Shown here piece by piece: positions 41,231 through 50,970 of a stretch of DNA of 64,000 nt (the stretch's first letter is position 1; each line of letters opens with the position of its first letter). The stretch covers positions 1,550,001-1,614,000 of the forward strand of contig JAGKQI010000096.1 in NCBI GenBank assembly GCA_018806915.1, in the 5' to 3' direction. The translations under genes and the position numbers were made by a program. The notes beneath the pieces were generated by a model, which had not been told where the DNA came from, did not search any database, and saw only the letters and a program-made list of their open reading frames with translations. The stretch comes from Phytophthora colocasiae. Taxonomy: Eukaryota > Oomycota > Peronosporomycetes > Peronosporales > Peronosporaceae.

Positions 41231-42094
41231 GTGGGTTGGCAACCCACCGGGCCGAAATCGTCAGATAATGGTGACCATACATTGTCTGATAGCCCACATT
41301 CTCTGTCATTACACCTTCACTCCACGGGTGAAAAGGGTAGTGCCGAACGAGAAAACATTTATGGTTATTTGGCAAAGAAGGCTCGTGTCAAGAATGCATC
41401 TGTGGACGTTTTTATTGACAGTGGAGCATCTTTTAACGCCATCTCTCCGGCGGTTGTGTCTCGACTCGCGTTACCAGTTACCGAGCATGACAAACCACTG
41501 AAGATCAAGCTCGGCGCTAAGCGTAGCATCAATGTTCCGCGGCGCACGACAACGATCGTGCTAGATATGGATAATTTCGCGCCTTATTCAACGGAAGTTT
41601 TTGTGATGGATGTGCCGGAGCAGAAGCACGTCTTACTTGGTGTACCATGGCTGAAAGATGTGAATCCGGACATTAATTGGGCTACAAGAACGGTCATGTC
41701 TCGAGGATCCAGCGCGACACTTCCTTTTTGTCAGTGTGTGCGAAATTCTGCTTGCAGAAATGCTGCTGGAAGCAGACGATCTCTGGCCAAACACGCCCGA
41801 ACTTCCTATGACGAGACTGTACTGTTTTACTCCCGACACAACTACCTATCCAGCCATGGAGCCACTAAAATCATTACCCGGAAGCAATTTCGGAAGATGA
41901 AGCCTTCAGCGGATGAATTTTGTTTCATGGTTCAGCTTGCAGATCAACCTGCGCAAAGTGAAAAAGCGTCACGACAGCTTAGCCAAGACTGGGACAAGTT
42001 GAAAGGCTCCCCTGTTGAGTCTGTGGTGTCCAAAATACAAAGACACAGTGTTTCGAATGGAGTTACCAAGTCGGCCACCTCAGAGGACGGTTGA
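41231..42094 (+). CDS. Aspartic protease region of the second gypsy element
   Basis: The active site is in VDVFIDSGASFNAIS (near residues 58-72), followed by a typical flap region and VLLGVPWLKDVNPDINW. The rest is linker towards RT. It lies in a different frame from gag and ends where the RT frame (from 42015) takes over, so a shift near 42090 is implied. Confidence 0.72.
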   Translation: MGWQPTGPKSSDNGDHTLSDSPHSLSLHLHSTGEKGSAERENIYGYLAKKARVKNASVDVFIDSGASFNAISPAVVSRLALPVTEHDKPLKIKLGAKRSINVPRRTTTIVLDMDNFAPYSTEVFVMDVPEQKHVLLGVPWLKDVNPDINWATRTVMSRGSSATLPFCQCVRNSACRNAAGSRRSLAKHARTSYDETVLFYSRHNYLSSHGATKIITRKQFRKMKPSADEFCFMVQLADQPAQSEKASRQLSQDWDKLKGSPVESVVSKIQRHSVSNGVTKSATSEDG

Positions 42095-45082
42095 CATCGA
42101 AGCCGAGGTAGAATTAGTCGATGACGTTCCAGTTACGAGGAAACAGTATCGCCTCAGTGATGAGATGAAACGAACTATCCGCGAGTGGACACGTGAAATG
42201 CTGGACGCCGGAATCATTCGGCCATCTAAGTCTCCGTACTCTTCTCCTACGTTCTGCGTCAAAAGGCGGTTGGGTGGCGAATTGTTCACGATTTCCGGGC
42301 AATTAACAGCAAAATTCGTATTCCTGCCACCCCAATACCTCGAAAAGAGGACATCTTTGATGCTATGGCGAATGGTTATTGGTTTTCCGCTCTCGACCTG
42401 CTGTGGGGCTTCTTTCAGGTACGACTTCGCCAATCCGATATTCCCTATACTGCGTTCTCGACGCCTGACGGACAGTTTGAATACTTAGTCACGCCGATGG
42501 GACTATCATGCAGCCCAGCAGCCTTCAATCGGATGATGCAGCGAGTCTTCTGCGACCAGAAAGCTTTCTGTCAGGCTTATTTCGACGACCTCTTTGTTTT
42601 CACGAAATCGAAGGATATTGCGGACCACCTCGAGGCTTTGGATGCTGTACTTCAACGGTGCCAGGAGCAAGAACTCTACATTAAACTTGCTAAGTGCACA
42701 TTTTGCTCGCACGAGATACCGTGTCTGGGAGATTACTTTGGGCGCGATGGTATCCGCATGGATCCCGACAAGATTCGTATTATACGCGACTGGCCGACAC
42801 CAAAGACGAAACGCGAGCTCCAGTCGTTCCTGGGTACTTGTGTGTACGTGCTTAAGTTTTGTAAGAGCTATGCAGAAATATCAGCACCACTCGTCGAGGC
42901 CACAAAGGGTAAAACCGCGCAAGAACGAATCAACCTCACGCCCGAGCAACGCAAGTGCTTTGCCAATTTGAAGGCTCAGCTGATATCTCCACCAGTGCTC
43001 GCCCATCCAGATTCCAGAAGAGACTTCTACGTGCAGATGGATGCCTCTGACTATGCCGTTGGTGGCTATCTCTACCAGCTTGACAGCGAAGGCAAGGAGA
43101 AGGTGATCGCGTACAGTGGAAAAAAGCTCAGCAGCGCTGAGTTAATGTACCCGACGCGAGAGAAAGAATTGCTGGCAGCATTACACGCCATGCGAGTCTG
43201 GAGAGTGTACCTTATCGATAAACCGTTCTTCGTGAACACTGATCATCGGACGTTGCAGTCGATTTTGGAACAGAAAACTTGTTCGCAACGCCTTGCTCGC
43301 TGGCTAAATGAACTGGGTTTGTACCAACCAAGGTTTCGGTGGATTCCGGGTAACACAAACATCGTCGCGGACGCAATTTCCCGCAACGCTGCCTTTCAGC
43401 CTGATGCATCCACGCATTACGTCTCCCTAGCCAGTTTACTCCGTCAACTTACTTCTAATGAGGAGGTGGCTGACAGCAACGAAGTTTATCTACACTACGT
43501 ACGGAATCGACCCTCAATCCTGGAACAATGTACTCGGCTTTACGCCGAGGATTCGGTTTTCGGGCCGCTGTTTCAGTATCTTCAAACTGCGCAATCCAAT
43601 ACGGATGCACCACCACTGGACATGCACCGGCGCATTCGCGCAAATCTCAATCACTTCTTTCTCGAGGACGGTATTCTCTACTTCCAGCCACGCAGTGATT
43701 CACCGAGACGAATTTGCGTGCCTGACGATCGTGACTTGAAGGATATTATTCTCTACGAGCACCATAATGTGGCGTCAAGTGGACACCCAGGCTGTCTCAA
43801 GACACTACTAGCGCTCCAAGAGAAGTTCTACTGGTTGCACATGGAAAAAACAGTGAAGCGCTACGTCACTACGTGTGAAATGTGCCAACGAATCAAAGTA
43901 TCACAGCGGAAACCTGCAGGGTTACTACATCCTTTGGAAATTCCTGACAGACGTTGGAGCCACATTACAATGGACTTTATCACAGGCCTGCCATGTTCAC
44001 GGCATGGTGGACATGACGCGGTGTGGGTAATAGTGGATCGACTCACTAAACGAGCTCACTTCATTCCAACAACGACAACTTGTACTGCAGAAGAAGCTGC
44101 CGGATTGTTTCGTGACCAGTATCAGCGACTTCACGGATTGCCAGATTCGATAACGTCGGACCGTGACAGTAAATTCACATCTCGGTTTTGGACCAATTTG
44201 ATGAAGTTCCAGAACTCGCAACTTCAGTTAAGCTCGGCATTTCGACCTGCGACGGATGGCCAAACTGAACGGACTAACCACTTTATTGCTGATTACCTAC
44301 GAGCTTTCGTTTCGCCACACCAAGATGACTGGAGTGACTTGTTGGCGTTAGCCGAATTTGCGTACAATTCGCGGGTTCATTCGAGTACTGGCATGTCCCC
44401 ATTTGTAGCAGACCTCGGCTACAACCCTCGATCAATCAGCGACCTGGTACTACCGACGCAACGAGGTCACTCTCAGTCTTCGCTTCGCTTTTTGGATAAG
44501 CAGCGGGTGATCTTACAACAGTGCCAGGATGAACTCGAAATTACTCAGGCGACTATGAAGTACTTCCATGATCGCAACAGACCGACGTACCGATTCGAAC
44601 CTGGTGACCAAGTTTTACTGGATACAAGAAATCTCGACCTCCCTCACGTTGGTGTTTTAGGTAAACGGAAGCTTGCCCCCCGGTTTATTGGTCCCTACCC
44701 TGTCATTCGAGCTACGACGCCTGACACGTATCAAATCGGTCTTCCTCCTGGAGTCAAAATCCACGACGAATTCCACATCTCATATCTACGCCCGTACCAG
44801 TTCGACATGAATTCTCAACGATTGAATGACGTGCCACGTCTTATTACGCGCGACGGACACGACGGATACCAAGTGCAAGCGATTATCAACAAGCGGGTGC
44901 GCCAGAATACGCTCTATTACAAGGTGCGCTGGTATGGACGTGATGTTGCTGATTCTTGGGAGCCATCCAGCAATTTGGTCCAAGCACAGGGCCTAATCGA
45001 CATTTTCGAGCGCTCTCGCACTACTCAGGCTAAACGTCGCTCGAACCGACTCAAACGCACAACGCCTTCCATTCAGCGCTAG
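42015..45082 (+). pseudogene. Pol of the second gypsy element: RT, RNase H, integrase, chromodomain
   Basis: RT begins in the frame 42015-42488 and continues from about 42265 in the frame open to 45082, so one single-base shift is needed near 42265. RT motifs: FSALDLLWGFFQV, then AYFDDLFVF. RNase H: QMDASDYAVGG, YPTREKELLA, and VNTDHRTL. Integrase: an HHCC zinc region (H...H...CEMCQ near 43760-43890), TMDFITGLP, ITSDRDSKF and TERTNHF for D, D, E. A GPY-like module and a terminal chromodomain (YYKVRWYGRDVADSWEP) follow. Apart from the RT shift the 905-codon main frame is intact. Confidence 0.88.
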
Positions 45083-45123
45083 CGACAAACGCGCGAAGGC
45101 ATGCTCCTCTTCAGGGGAAAGAT

Positions 45124-45430
45124 TGTCATGGTTTCAACCACAACATGGCTATCATCGTGCAGCAAGCTGTTTTATTTCAGCCATCACCTCATGGCTCGAA
45201 CAGCAAGACTCCTCAAGTTTCAGCTGCACCTGGATAGTACATTAACTTGCATTCAACCAGTGTTAGACAGCTTCACGAGTAGATAGCTATTGTTGATATC
45301 ATCGTCAATTTCATTCTCAATTTTACTTTCTACAACTCAAGTCTCGACTACAACTCAAGCTTCGGCTACAACTCAAGTCTCGACTACAACTCAAGTCTGT
45401 ACAATTGCGTCTCCACGATACCACGTGACA
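45124..45430 (+). repeat. 3' LTR of the second gypsy element
   Basis: 307 bp, identical by eye to the 5' LTR, followed by target duplication GGAGT. Confidence 0.92.
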
Positions 45431-45544
45431 GGAGTATTTGCTTTCGTGAAATTTGATTTAGTTGATCGAAAAAGTCTCGACAATTCACGAGTGCGCTGGC
45501 CTGACAGGATGGCTAACAAAGTCTTAGACTAGGATTATCGCTTT

Positions 45545-46170
45545 GGCTTTTAATGGTGGTCACTCGATGTATTAATATTTCCCCACACAATTGGCAAAGG
45601 ATAAAACGTTCATGCCCCATCCACCGAAAAACTCTCTCAGCTCCTGGGTTTTCCTCTTCCATCCCCGCTCCTGCAGCAACAACAAACGGCAAGAAATGAT
45701 CGGCCGTCGGGTGTGCAAGGCACACTGCTGGGGCCGTCCCCCAGTTTTGGATCTTGTTTGCTCTCTCACCTTGGATTTCGATACCAGAGTATTGTCCAGC
45801 CAGTCTTGAAAGACTTCAGCCCCTCATCCCGAAAAGCAGCTAGAACCCTCCCTAACTCGGGGATGTCGCACCGCAGTCGGATCAACTGCATTGGTACGAA
45901 GACACCATGGTCGAATCCGCGATCCACCAACTTGGCCTTGATGTTGTTCCGAGCCGGCAGTTTACAGCGTAGACCTCTGCAGGGAGATCATAGTAATCGA
46001 ATATCATGTCGAGTTTAGCAGCCTTGGAGATCTCGAAGCCTCCACTGAAGGTTTCAAAGTGCGCCGACACGACCAAGATCCGCTTGGGTAGATGCTTGCC
46101 GTCCGGGTATAGTTCCCGGAAAGAGACTGCAGAGTTTTAGCCGATTGGCACGACTTACTCATACCGAGGA
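45545..46170 (-). pseudogene. LigB/DODA-type extradiol dioxygenase pseudogene
   Basis: The minus-strand reading gives, in different frames but in the right order, KRILVVSAHFET (46090), DYYDLPAEVY, RGFDHGVFVP (about 45920), IPELGRVLAAFRDEG and HPTADHFLPFVVAAGAG (45710). The SAH, DHG and HPTADH blocks are the metal-binding signature regions of class III (LigB) extradiol dioxygenases such as DODA. The N-terminal metal ligands are not found and at least three frame shifts separate the blocks, so the gene is dead. A functional paralogue is probably elsewhere. Right next to the recent gypsy insertion, but the decay is older than that. Confidence 0.65.
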
Positions 46171-46488
46171 TTTCGGAAGACACAACAGCCACAAACCTCC
46201 GAGGCCGTGCGAGACTGCAACAACAGGATGGCGAAAAGCAGGCATGTGATGGTATGATATTATGAGGGGGGGTCCCAGTATCAATTGAGTTTAAATTTGC
46301 AAGTGTTTGCCATGCACAGCCTGTTTTAACCTTTTCTCCATACATGATAAACTTACTTCTTTCCCTGAAACAACACCAAATAACACCCAAATAACATTTT
46401 TATTAGCCAATCATATGCGACCACAACAAAAATCAGTATTGACCAACCAGACGCTCCGAATATATAAGTCGTAGAAATTGGTCGGACA

Positions 46489-47464
46489 ATGGACACCACC
46501 CCGGCGAAGGGCGAGTGCCCCACATGCTCCAAGCTCGTGTCCAAGTCAAACATGGCCAAGCACCGCAAGGTGTGTGGCAAGAAGAAGCCGGCAAAGTCGC
46601 GAAAGGCGATAAACCGGGACTCATACGCCCGCAATAAGGTGAAGGTCCTCCAAAAGCGGCAGGAAAAGCGCATATTCGACCAATTCGGACGCCTTGAAGG
46701 TATATGTTGTAAATATTTGAAAAAATTATTATATTTTTTAACCCATGTAACGATTAGTGGCTCGGAAGCAGCTCTCTGAACTCGAAGCTCAGCAAGTTGA
46801 GGTGGAAGAACTGGAGTGTACGGCTTGGACAGCTCTATCGAAGCGAAATTTGCTCTATGGTGTCAGCTTGGACCCAGAGCTTTTCGCCCACTTTCTTGAA
46901 GAGCTGAAGGCACGTTGCAAGGCAAAGTACAACCACGGTCCTATCATGACCACACCGAAAGAGCTTTACCGGGCAGCAATCTTCGTTCTCCATCCGGACA
47001 AGCTGCGCGGACAGAAGAACAGGTTTGGAGCCCGCATTGAGGAAGTGATGGCGCACTGGGACAAGACTACCAGGGCCTTCAACGCTTTTGGAGATGGACT
47101 GAAGGCCGATGTCGACATGAAGCCCCAAGCGGAACTGGACGCTATGACGGATGTGGAGTATTCCAATGAGCGCCGGCGAGTAGCTTTGGCACGTAAAGCA
47201 AAGGACCAGACTGAATACGACTTTGAGACGCTGACAGCAAACTTTCGAGACTATCGCAAGATGGTGGAGCGCTACATGAGAGCAAGGGATCGACACCTGG
47301 CTGAATTCCAAGCTCGGAAGGACAAGGCCGAAGCCGAGCGGGGTGAGCAAGTGACCAAGTTGAAAAAGACCATCTCGAAACTGGAGAGCATTGGGCCATG
47401 TGCTACCTTTCGGCAGTACAAGGAATCGTACATGAAGGCAAAGCAGGCGGCTCGAAGTAGTTGA
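46489..47464 (+). CDS. C2HC zinc-finger protein with a J-domain-like segment
   Basis: Exons 46489-46699 and 46758-47464, with a 58-nt intron (GTATAT...GATTAG), give about 305 residues. The N-terminus has a CX2CX12HX3C finger (residues 9-29). A basic linker and coiled coil follow. Then comes a segment with YRAAIFVLHPDKLRG (about residues 145-160), where HPD sits between helices as in DnaJ domains. The C-terminus is a long charged coiled coil. A TATATAAG lies at 46461, 28 bp before the ATG, with CCAAT at 46417. I do not recognise the family. HPD suggests Hsp70 interaction, but this is inference. An inverted minisatellite lies directly downstream. Confidence 0.6.
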
Positions 47465-47547
47465 GGCTGTAGTGAGACGGGGAGGCCATAAGACTGATGT
47501 CTACGACGTTTTTCATTGCTACTATGGTGTTCATTTAACTATCGCGT

Positions 47548-47799
47548 TCATACCAAAAAGTACGAGTTCATACCAAAACGTACGAGTTCATACCAAAATG
47601 TACGAGACATTCATACCAAAAAGTACGCTAAGATCAGACTGGAATGTACGAGTTCATACCAAGAAGTACGAGGTCATACCAAGAAGTACGAGGTCATACC
47701 AGGAAGTACGAGGTCAAAAGTATCATACATTCTGGTATGAACGCGTACTTTATGGTATGAACTCGTACTTTTTGGTATGACGCGTACTTTCTAGTATGA
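47548..47799. repeat. 20-bp minisatellite: seven direct copies then about four inverted copies
   Basis: The unit TCATACCAAAAAGTACGAGT runs head-to-tail from 47548 to 47714, then appears inverted (ACTCGTACTTTTTGGTATGA and variants) at 47733-47799. Copies vary at 1-3 positions and two are spaced by extra bases. The two halves can fold into a long imperfect hairpin. It lies about 85 bp after the zinc-finger/J gene. Confidence 0.8.
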
Positions 47800-47809
47800 C
47801 TACACTTTC

Positions 47810-48194
47810 TAATTTGCCAAAGTCACAATAACAAATATTTTCCATTTTTATTTTGAAAAAGTGTCTGCACTTTTTCTGAAGCGTGACGGTCGATCATTGG
47901 TCAAATAACACTAAATAACCCTCGGGTGTTGTTTGGGCACGAAGAAGTTGCTTCCCACGACCGCCCCATACAAATCCCTAGTACAGAGATTCGACTTCCT
48001 TTGAGTGAATCAACACCTCAGGCCGTAAATGATTATATAGGGTTAGGTGAATTTACATACAAATAGCGAGATGTCTGCTTAGAGGGTCTACTATTGAGGT
48101 GTTGTTTCAGTCAGAGTAAGCTCTACTTCTTTAAAAACTACTTTATCGTTACCTACTTAAAACACACAAAGGTGATGGGCAAAACTTAAAGTGC
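47810..48194. other. Upstream region of the SulP transporter gene
   Basis: No gene seen. It holds several copies of a GGTGTTGTTT motif (47926, 48098) and the inverse CAACACCTCA (48009), able to pair with 48096. These may be promoter elements. Confidence 0.4.
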
Positions 48195-50885
48195 GTGGAC
48201 CTGCCAGACTTCCATCCGGGAGGTCCCGGTCTCACTTCCCCATCGACCTCGAGCTCCAGTTCTCCTCCTTTTGCGCTAATGTACTCACCTGCACTCTCAG
48301 GTGCAGTCAAGCGTCGTAACTCAACACCTCGCGCTCCTGCAGCGAATCGAGCAGCTTTACGAGCCACCGAAACCGCTCGGAATGACACAACGCAGCACCG
48401 TCGTCGTCATCGCAGCTGGGTGGACCATGAGAGCTCTCCGTACAATGGGGAGGCTATGGCTTTATTAGTGAGCAATGACTCTACAGATTCAACTATTGCC
48501 TCGAACGGAGGGATGTTTAGTCCGCATCAACTGGCGAAATTCACCAATGCTCTCATGTACGGCGTCATCAACTCCATCTTGACGATCCCGTGCATGTATG
48601 GCTATGCAGCTATTATCTTCGGCCACCCGGACTTTGCTAGCTTCATGCCTGCACTGTCCAAGCTCGTTATGTTCTCCAGTGTCGTGCATCAGGTCATGTT
48701 CACTATGTTAAGTTCGCTGCCATTCGCTATCGGACAGGTACAAGACGCAGGACTGATCTTCCTCAGTGCAATTGCTTCGTCCATTTGCAACTCGTTGGGT
48801 GAACAAGTCCCGTTGGAAGCTAAGGTGACAACTACAGTGGTTACTATCGGGATGGCTACTGCGTCACTGGGAGTTGTACTGGTGCTACTGGGCAAGTTCA
48901 AGCTGGCGGGACTCGTGTCGTACCTGCCGATGCCTGTGGTGGGCGGCTATTTGGCCTTTATCGGCTTGTTCTGTATGTACGCCGGCTTGTCGCTGTGTAC
49001 GGGCCTGGTGATCAACGATTTCACGTCGATGATGCAGATCTGGGACCCTCACTACATGATCCTGTGCGTTCCCGGTGTATTGGGTGGCATTATCCTGCTA
49101 CTGGTGTCCCAACGCTGTGAAAACTCGTTTGCTCTTCCTGCGACGATTCTACTGATGCCAATGCTGTTCTTCGCTGTACTGGCGCTCTGTGGCGTGTCAC
49201 TGGATGAAGCACGCGACTACGGATGGATCTCTCCATCCTCAGCCCCTGCAGGCTTCGTGCAGATGTTCGAACTGTTTGACTTCTCGCAGATGCACTGGAA
49301 CCAGGTGCCTCGCCAGCTTACGACGTGGCTTGGAATGACGTTTGTTGTAGCATTCTCTTCGTGTCTGGATGTGGCTGCAATTGAGATGGACATGGGCAGT
49401 CAACTCAACATCAACCACGAACTCAAGTCTGTGGGATGGTCCAATGTTGTTAGTGGCCTGATGGGCGGATACACTGGCTCGTACATTTTCTCGCAGACGA
49501 TCTTCACGTACCGGTCCAAGACCAACTCACGCGTTGTCGGTGTGTGTGTCATCATCTCCGAGTTCGCTATCGTTCTTGTTCCGCTGTCGGTCATGAGTCT
49601 CGTCCCGCGCTTCTTCTTCGCTGCCACACTGATCTTCATCGCGATTGATCTGATGCTCGAGTGGCTTGTACATGTGTACCACAAGATCCTACCGCGTGAG
49701 TACGTGGTGCTGTGGCTGTCTTTCATCGCCATTAACATGGTCTCGCTGGAGCTGGGGATGGTGCTTGGCATCGGCTTTGCCATCATCAACTTCTTGCTCG
49801 GTTACGCTCAAGTTCGCGTTGTCAGTCGTCGATGTCGTTCATCTGCTGCTGTACGAAAGCTCGCGGCTCGTACGTTGCTTGGCCAGAAGAGAGACGCCAT
49901 TGTCTATCTGGAACTGTATGGCTATCTGTTCTTCGGGTCGTCAGTGCAGATTCTCGAAGACGTGCAGAAGGCTGTACACATTCGTACGTCTTCAGCTATC
50001 AAGCAGAGATCAAGCAAGGGGTTAGATATGGAGCCGCAGTACGCTGACGACTCTGGTATTCCGCTCACACCTGTGTCAAAGAGAGATGTCCCAATTCAGT
50101 GTCTCGATGGCAGCCCTGCTCCACACCCTGATGGTCTCCCCACCGAGTACGTCGTCATGGACTTCAGTCGGGTTTCTGGTATGGACGCCACGGCTGCTCG
50201 TAGTGCGTTCATGATTTTACAGCAGCACTGCAAACGTCACGAGATCACAGTCATTTTTGCTGATGTGCTTCCTGAGATCCGCAGCCTGTTACTGAAGAAC
50301 GAGATTGCGGAGGAAGAGAATTTCTTTCTCAATGCTGAGTCAGCGTTAGAGTTCTGTGAGAACCAGTTACTGGTACACACAAACCACGCGCAGGATATCA
50401 CCCACAACCACGAGTCTATGAGTGTGTTGCTGCATCGTTTCATGGGCGAACCTGATGATTCGCCACTCTTCCGCGGCGTTGACCAGTTCTTCCGCAAGTA
50501 TGAAGTTCCCCAAGGTTACGAGTTCTACCGCGTGGCGTCGTATCCGGATCGCTTCTACTTCCTCGCTAGCGGCCGCGTTGAGCTCTTTATGAACGATGAT
50601 GGTAGTGTGGCCCCAGGAAAAACCCTCACCCCGCTGGAGAATGTCATGCCTGGCGCTATGTTCGGTGAGGTCGACTTCTTTGGTCGCCAATACCGATACA
50701 TGGCTGCTACTGCAGTGGAGCCCTGCACGGTCTTCGAGATGACCCGCCAGACCTACGAATCCATGGACGAGTTAGCGCCGGCGCTCTGGAACCGCCTCCG
50801 CGATGTGGTGATGCAGTCCATGGCCTTGTCCATCACCAACACGACGTCCATCAACACCCTGAACAACGCCAATGGCAGCAACTAA
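48195..50885 (+). CDS. SulP/SLC26 anion-transporter-like protein with STAS and cyclic-nucleotide-binding domains
   Basis: 896 residues, single exon. Residues 1-105 are hydrophilic and basic; a later ATG (MYSPAL, 48279) could also be the start. Residues 110-545 hold 10-12 hydrophobic helices with the family's LPMPVVGGYLAFIGLFC region. Residues 570-735 form a STAS domain (LELYGYLFFGSS...YVVMDFSRVSGMDATA). Residues 755-880 form a cyclic-nucleotide-binding-like fold (FYFLASGRVELF, GAMFGEVDFFG). This domain set resembles the yeast Vsb1-like branch, found on internal membranes. The substrate cannot be read from sequence. The arginine expected in the phosphate-binding cassette is not evident (VDFFGRQYRYMA), so nucleotide binding is uncertain. 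A paralogue ends at the right edge. Confidence 0.82.
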   Translation: MDLPDFHPGGPGLTSPSTSSSSSPPFALMYSPALSGAVKRRNSTPRAPAANRAALRATETARNDTTQHRRRHRSWVDHESSPYNGEAMALLVSNDSTDSTIASNGGMFSPHQLAKFTNALMYGVINSILTIPCMYGYAAIIFGHPDFASFMPALSKLVMFSSVVHQVMFTMLSSLPFAIGQVQDAGLIFLSAIASSICNSLGEQVPLEAKVTTTVVTIGMATASLGVVLVLLGKFKLAGLVSYLPMPVVGGYLAFIGLFCMYAGLSLCTGLVINDFTSMMQIWDPHYMILCVPGVLGGIILLLVSQRCENSFALPATILLMPMLFFAVLALCGVSLDEARDYGWISPSSAPAGFVQMFELFDFSQMHWNQVPRQLTTWLGMTFVVAFSSCLDVAAIEMDMGSQLNINHELKSVGWSNVVSGLMGGYTGSYIFSQTIFTYRSKTNSRVVGVCVIISEFAIVLVPLSVMSLVPRFFFAATLIFIAIDLMLEWLVHVYHKILPREYVVLWLSFIAINMVSLELGMVLGIGFAIINFLLGYAQVRVVSRRCRSSAAVRKLAARTLLGQKRDAIVYLELYGYLFFGSSVQILEDVQKAVHIRTSSAIKQRSSKGLDMEPQYADDSGIPLTPVSKRDVPIQCLDGSPAPHPDGLPTEYVVMDFSRVSGMDATAARSAFMILQQHCKRHEITVIFADVLPEIRSLLLKNEIAEEENFFLNAESALEFCENQLLVHTNHAQDITHNHESMSVLLHRFMGEPDDSPLFRGVDQFFRKYEVPQGYEFYRVASYPDRFYFLASGRVELFMNDDGSVAPGKTLTPLENVMPGAMFGEVDFFGRQYRYMAATAVEPCTVFEMTRQTYESMDELAPALWNRLRDVVMQSMALSITNTTSINTLNNANGSN

Positions 50886-50970
50886 TGTAGACATTCCATA
50901 AACCAATTGCACACACTCACCGCCAATTCTACAGTGAAATTGACACTCTGATCGCTCTAAATCGCACTCC

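Larger units (their letters stand above)
39797..45430 (+). mobile_element. Complete, very recent Ty3/gypsy chromovirus (5634 bp)
   Basis: 307-bp LTRs (39797-40103 and 45124-45430), TGTCA...TGACA, with no difference that I can see, flanked by GGAGT (39792-39796 and 45431-45435). Internal order: gag, CCHC-like knuckle, protease, RT (AYFDDLFVF), RNase H, integrase, chromodomain. A purine-rich AGGGGAAAGA precedes the 3' LTR. Distinct lineage from the element at 10.5 kb (YFDD instead of WIDD; different LTR). The coding region still has several frame changes. Confidence 0.92.

Noticed and set aside
47548..47799. CRISPR-like array
   Set aside because: Units are directly adjacent with no unique spacers, they invert half way, and the genome is eukaryotic.
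46365..48110. 13-bp inverted pair (CTGAAACAACACC) as TIRs of an element carrying the zinc-finger/J gene
   Set aside because: No target duplication is present and related GGTGTTGTTT motifs occur several times nearby, so chance or promoter motifs are more likely.
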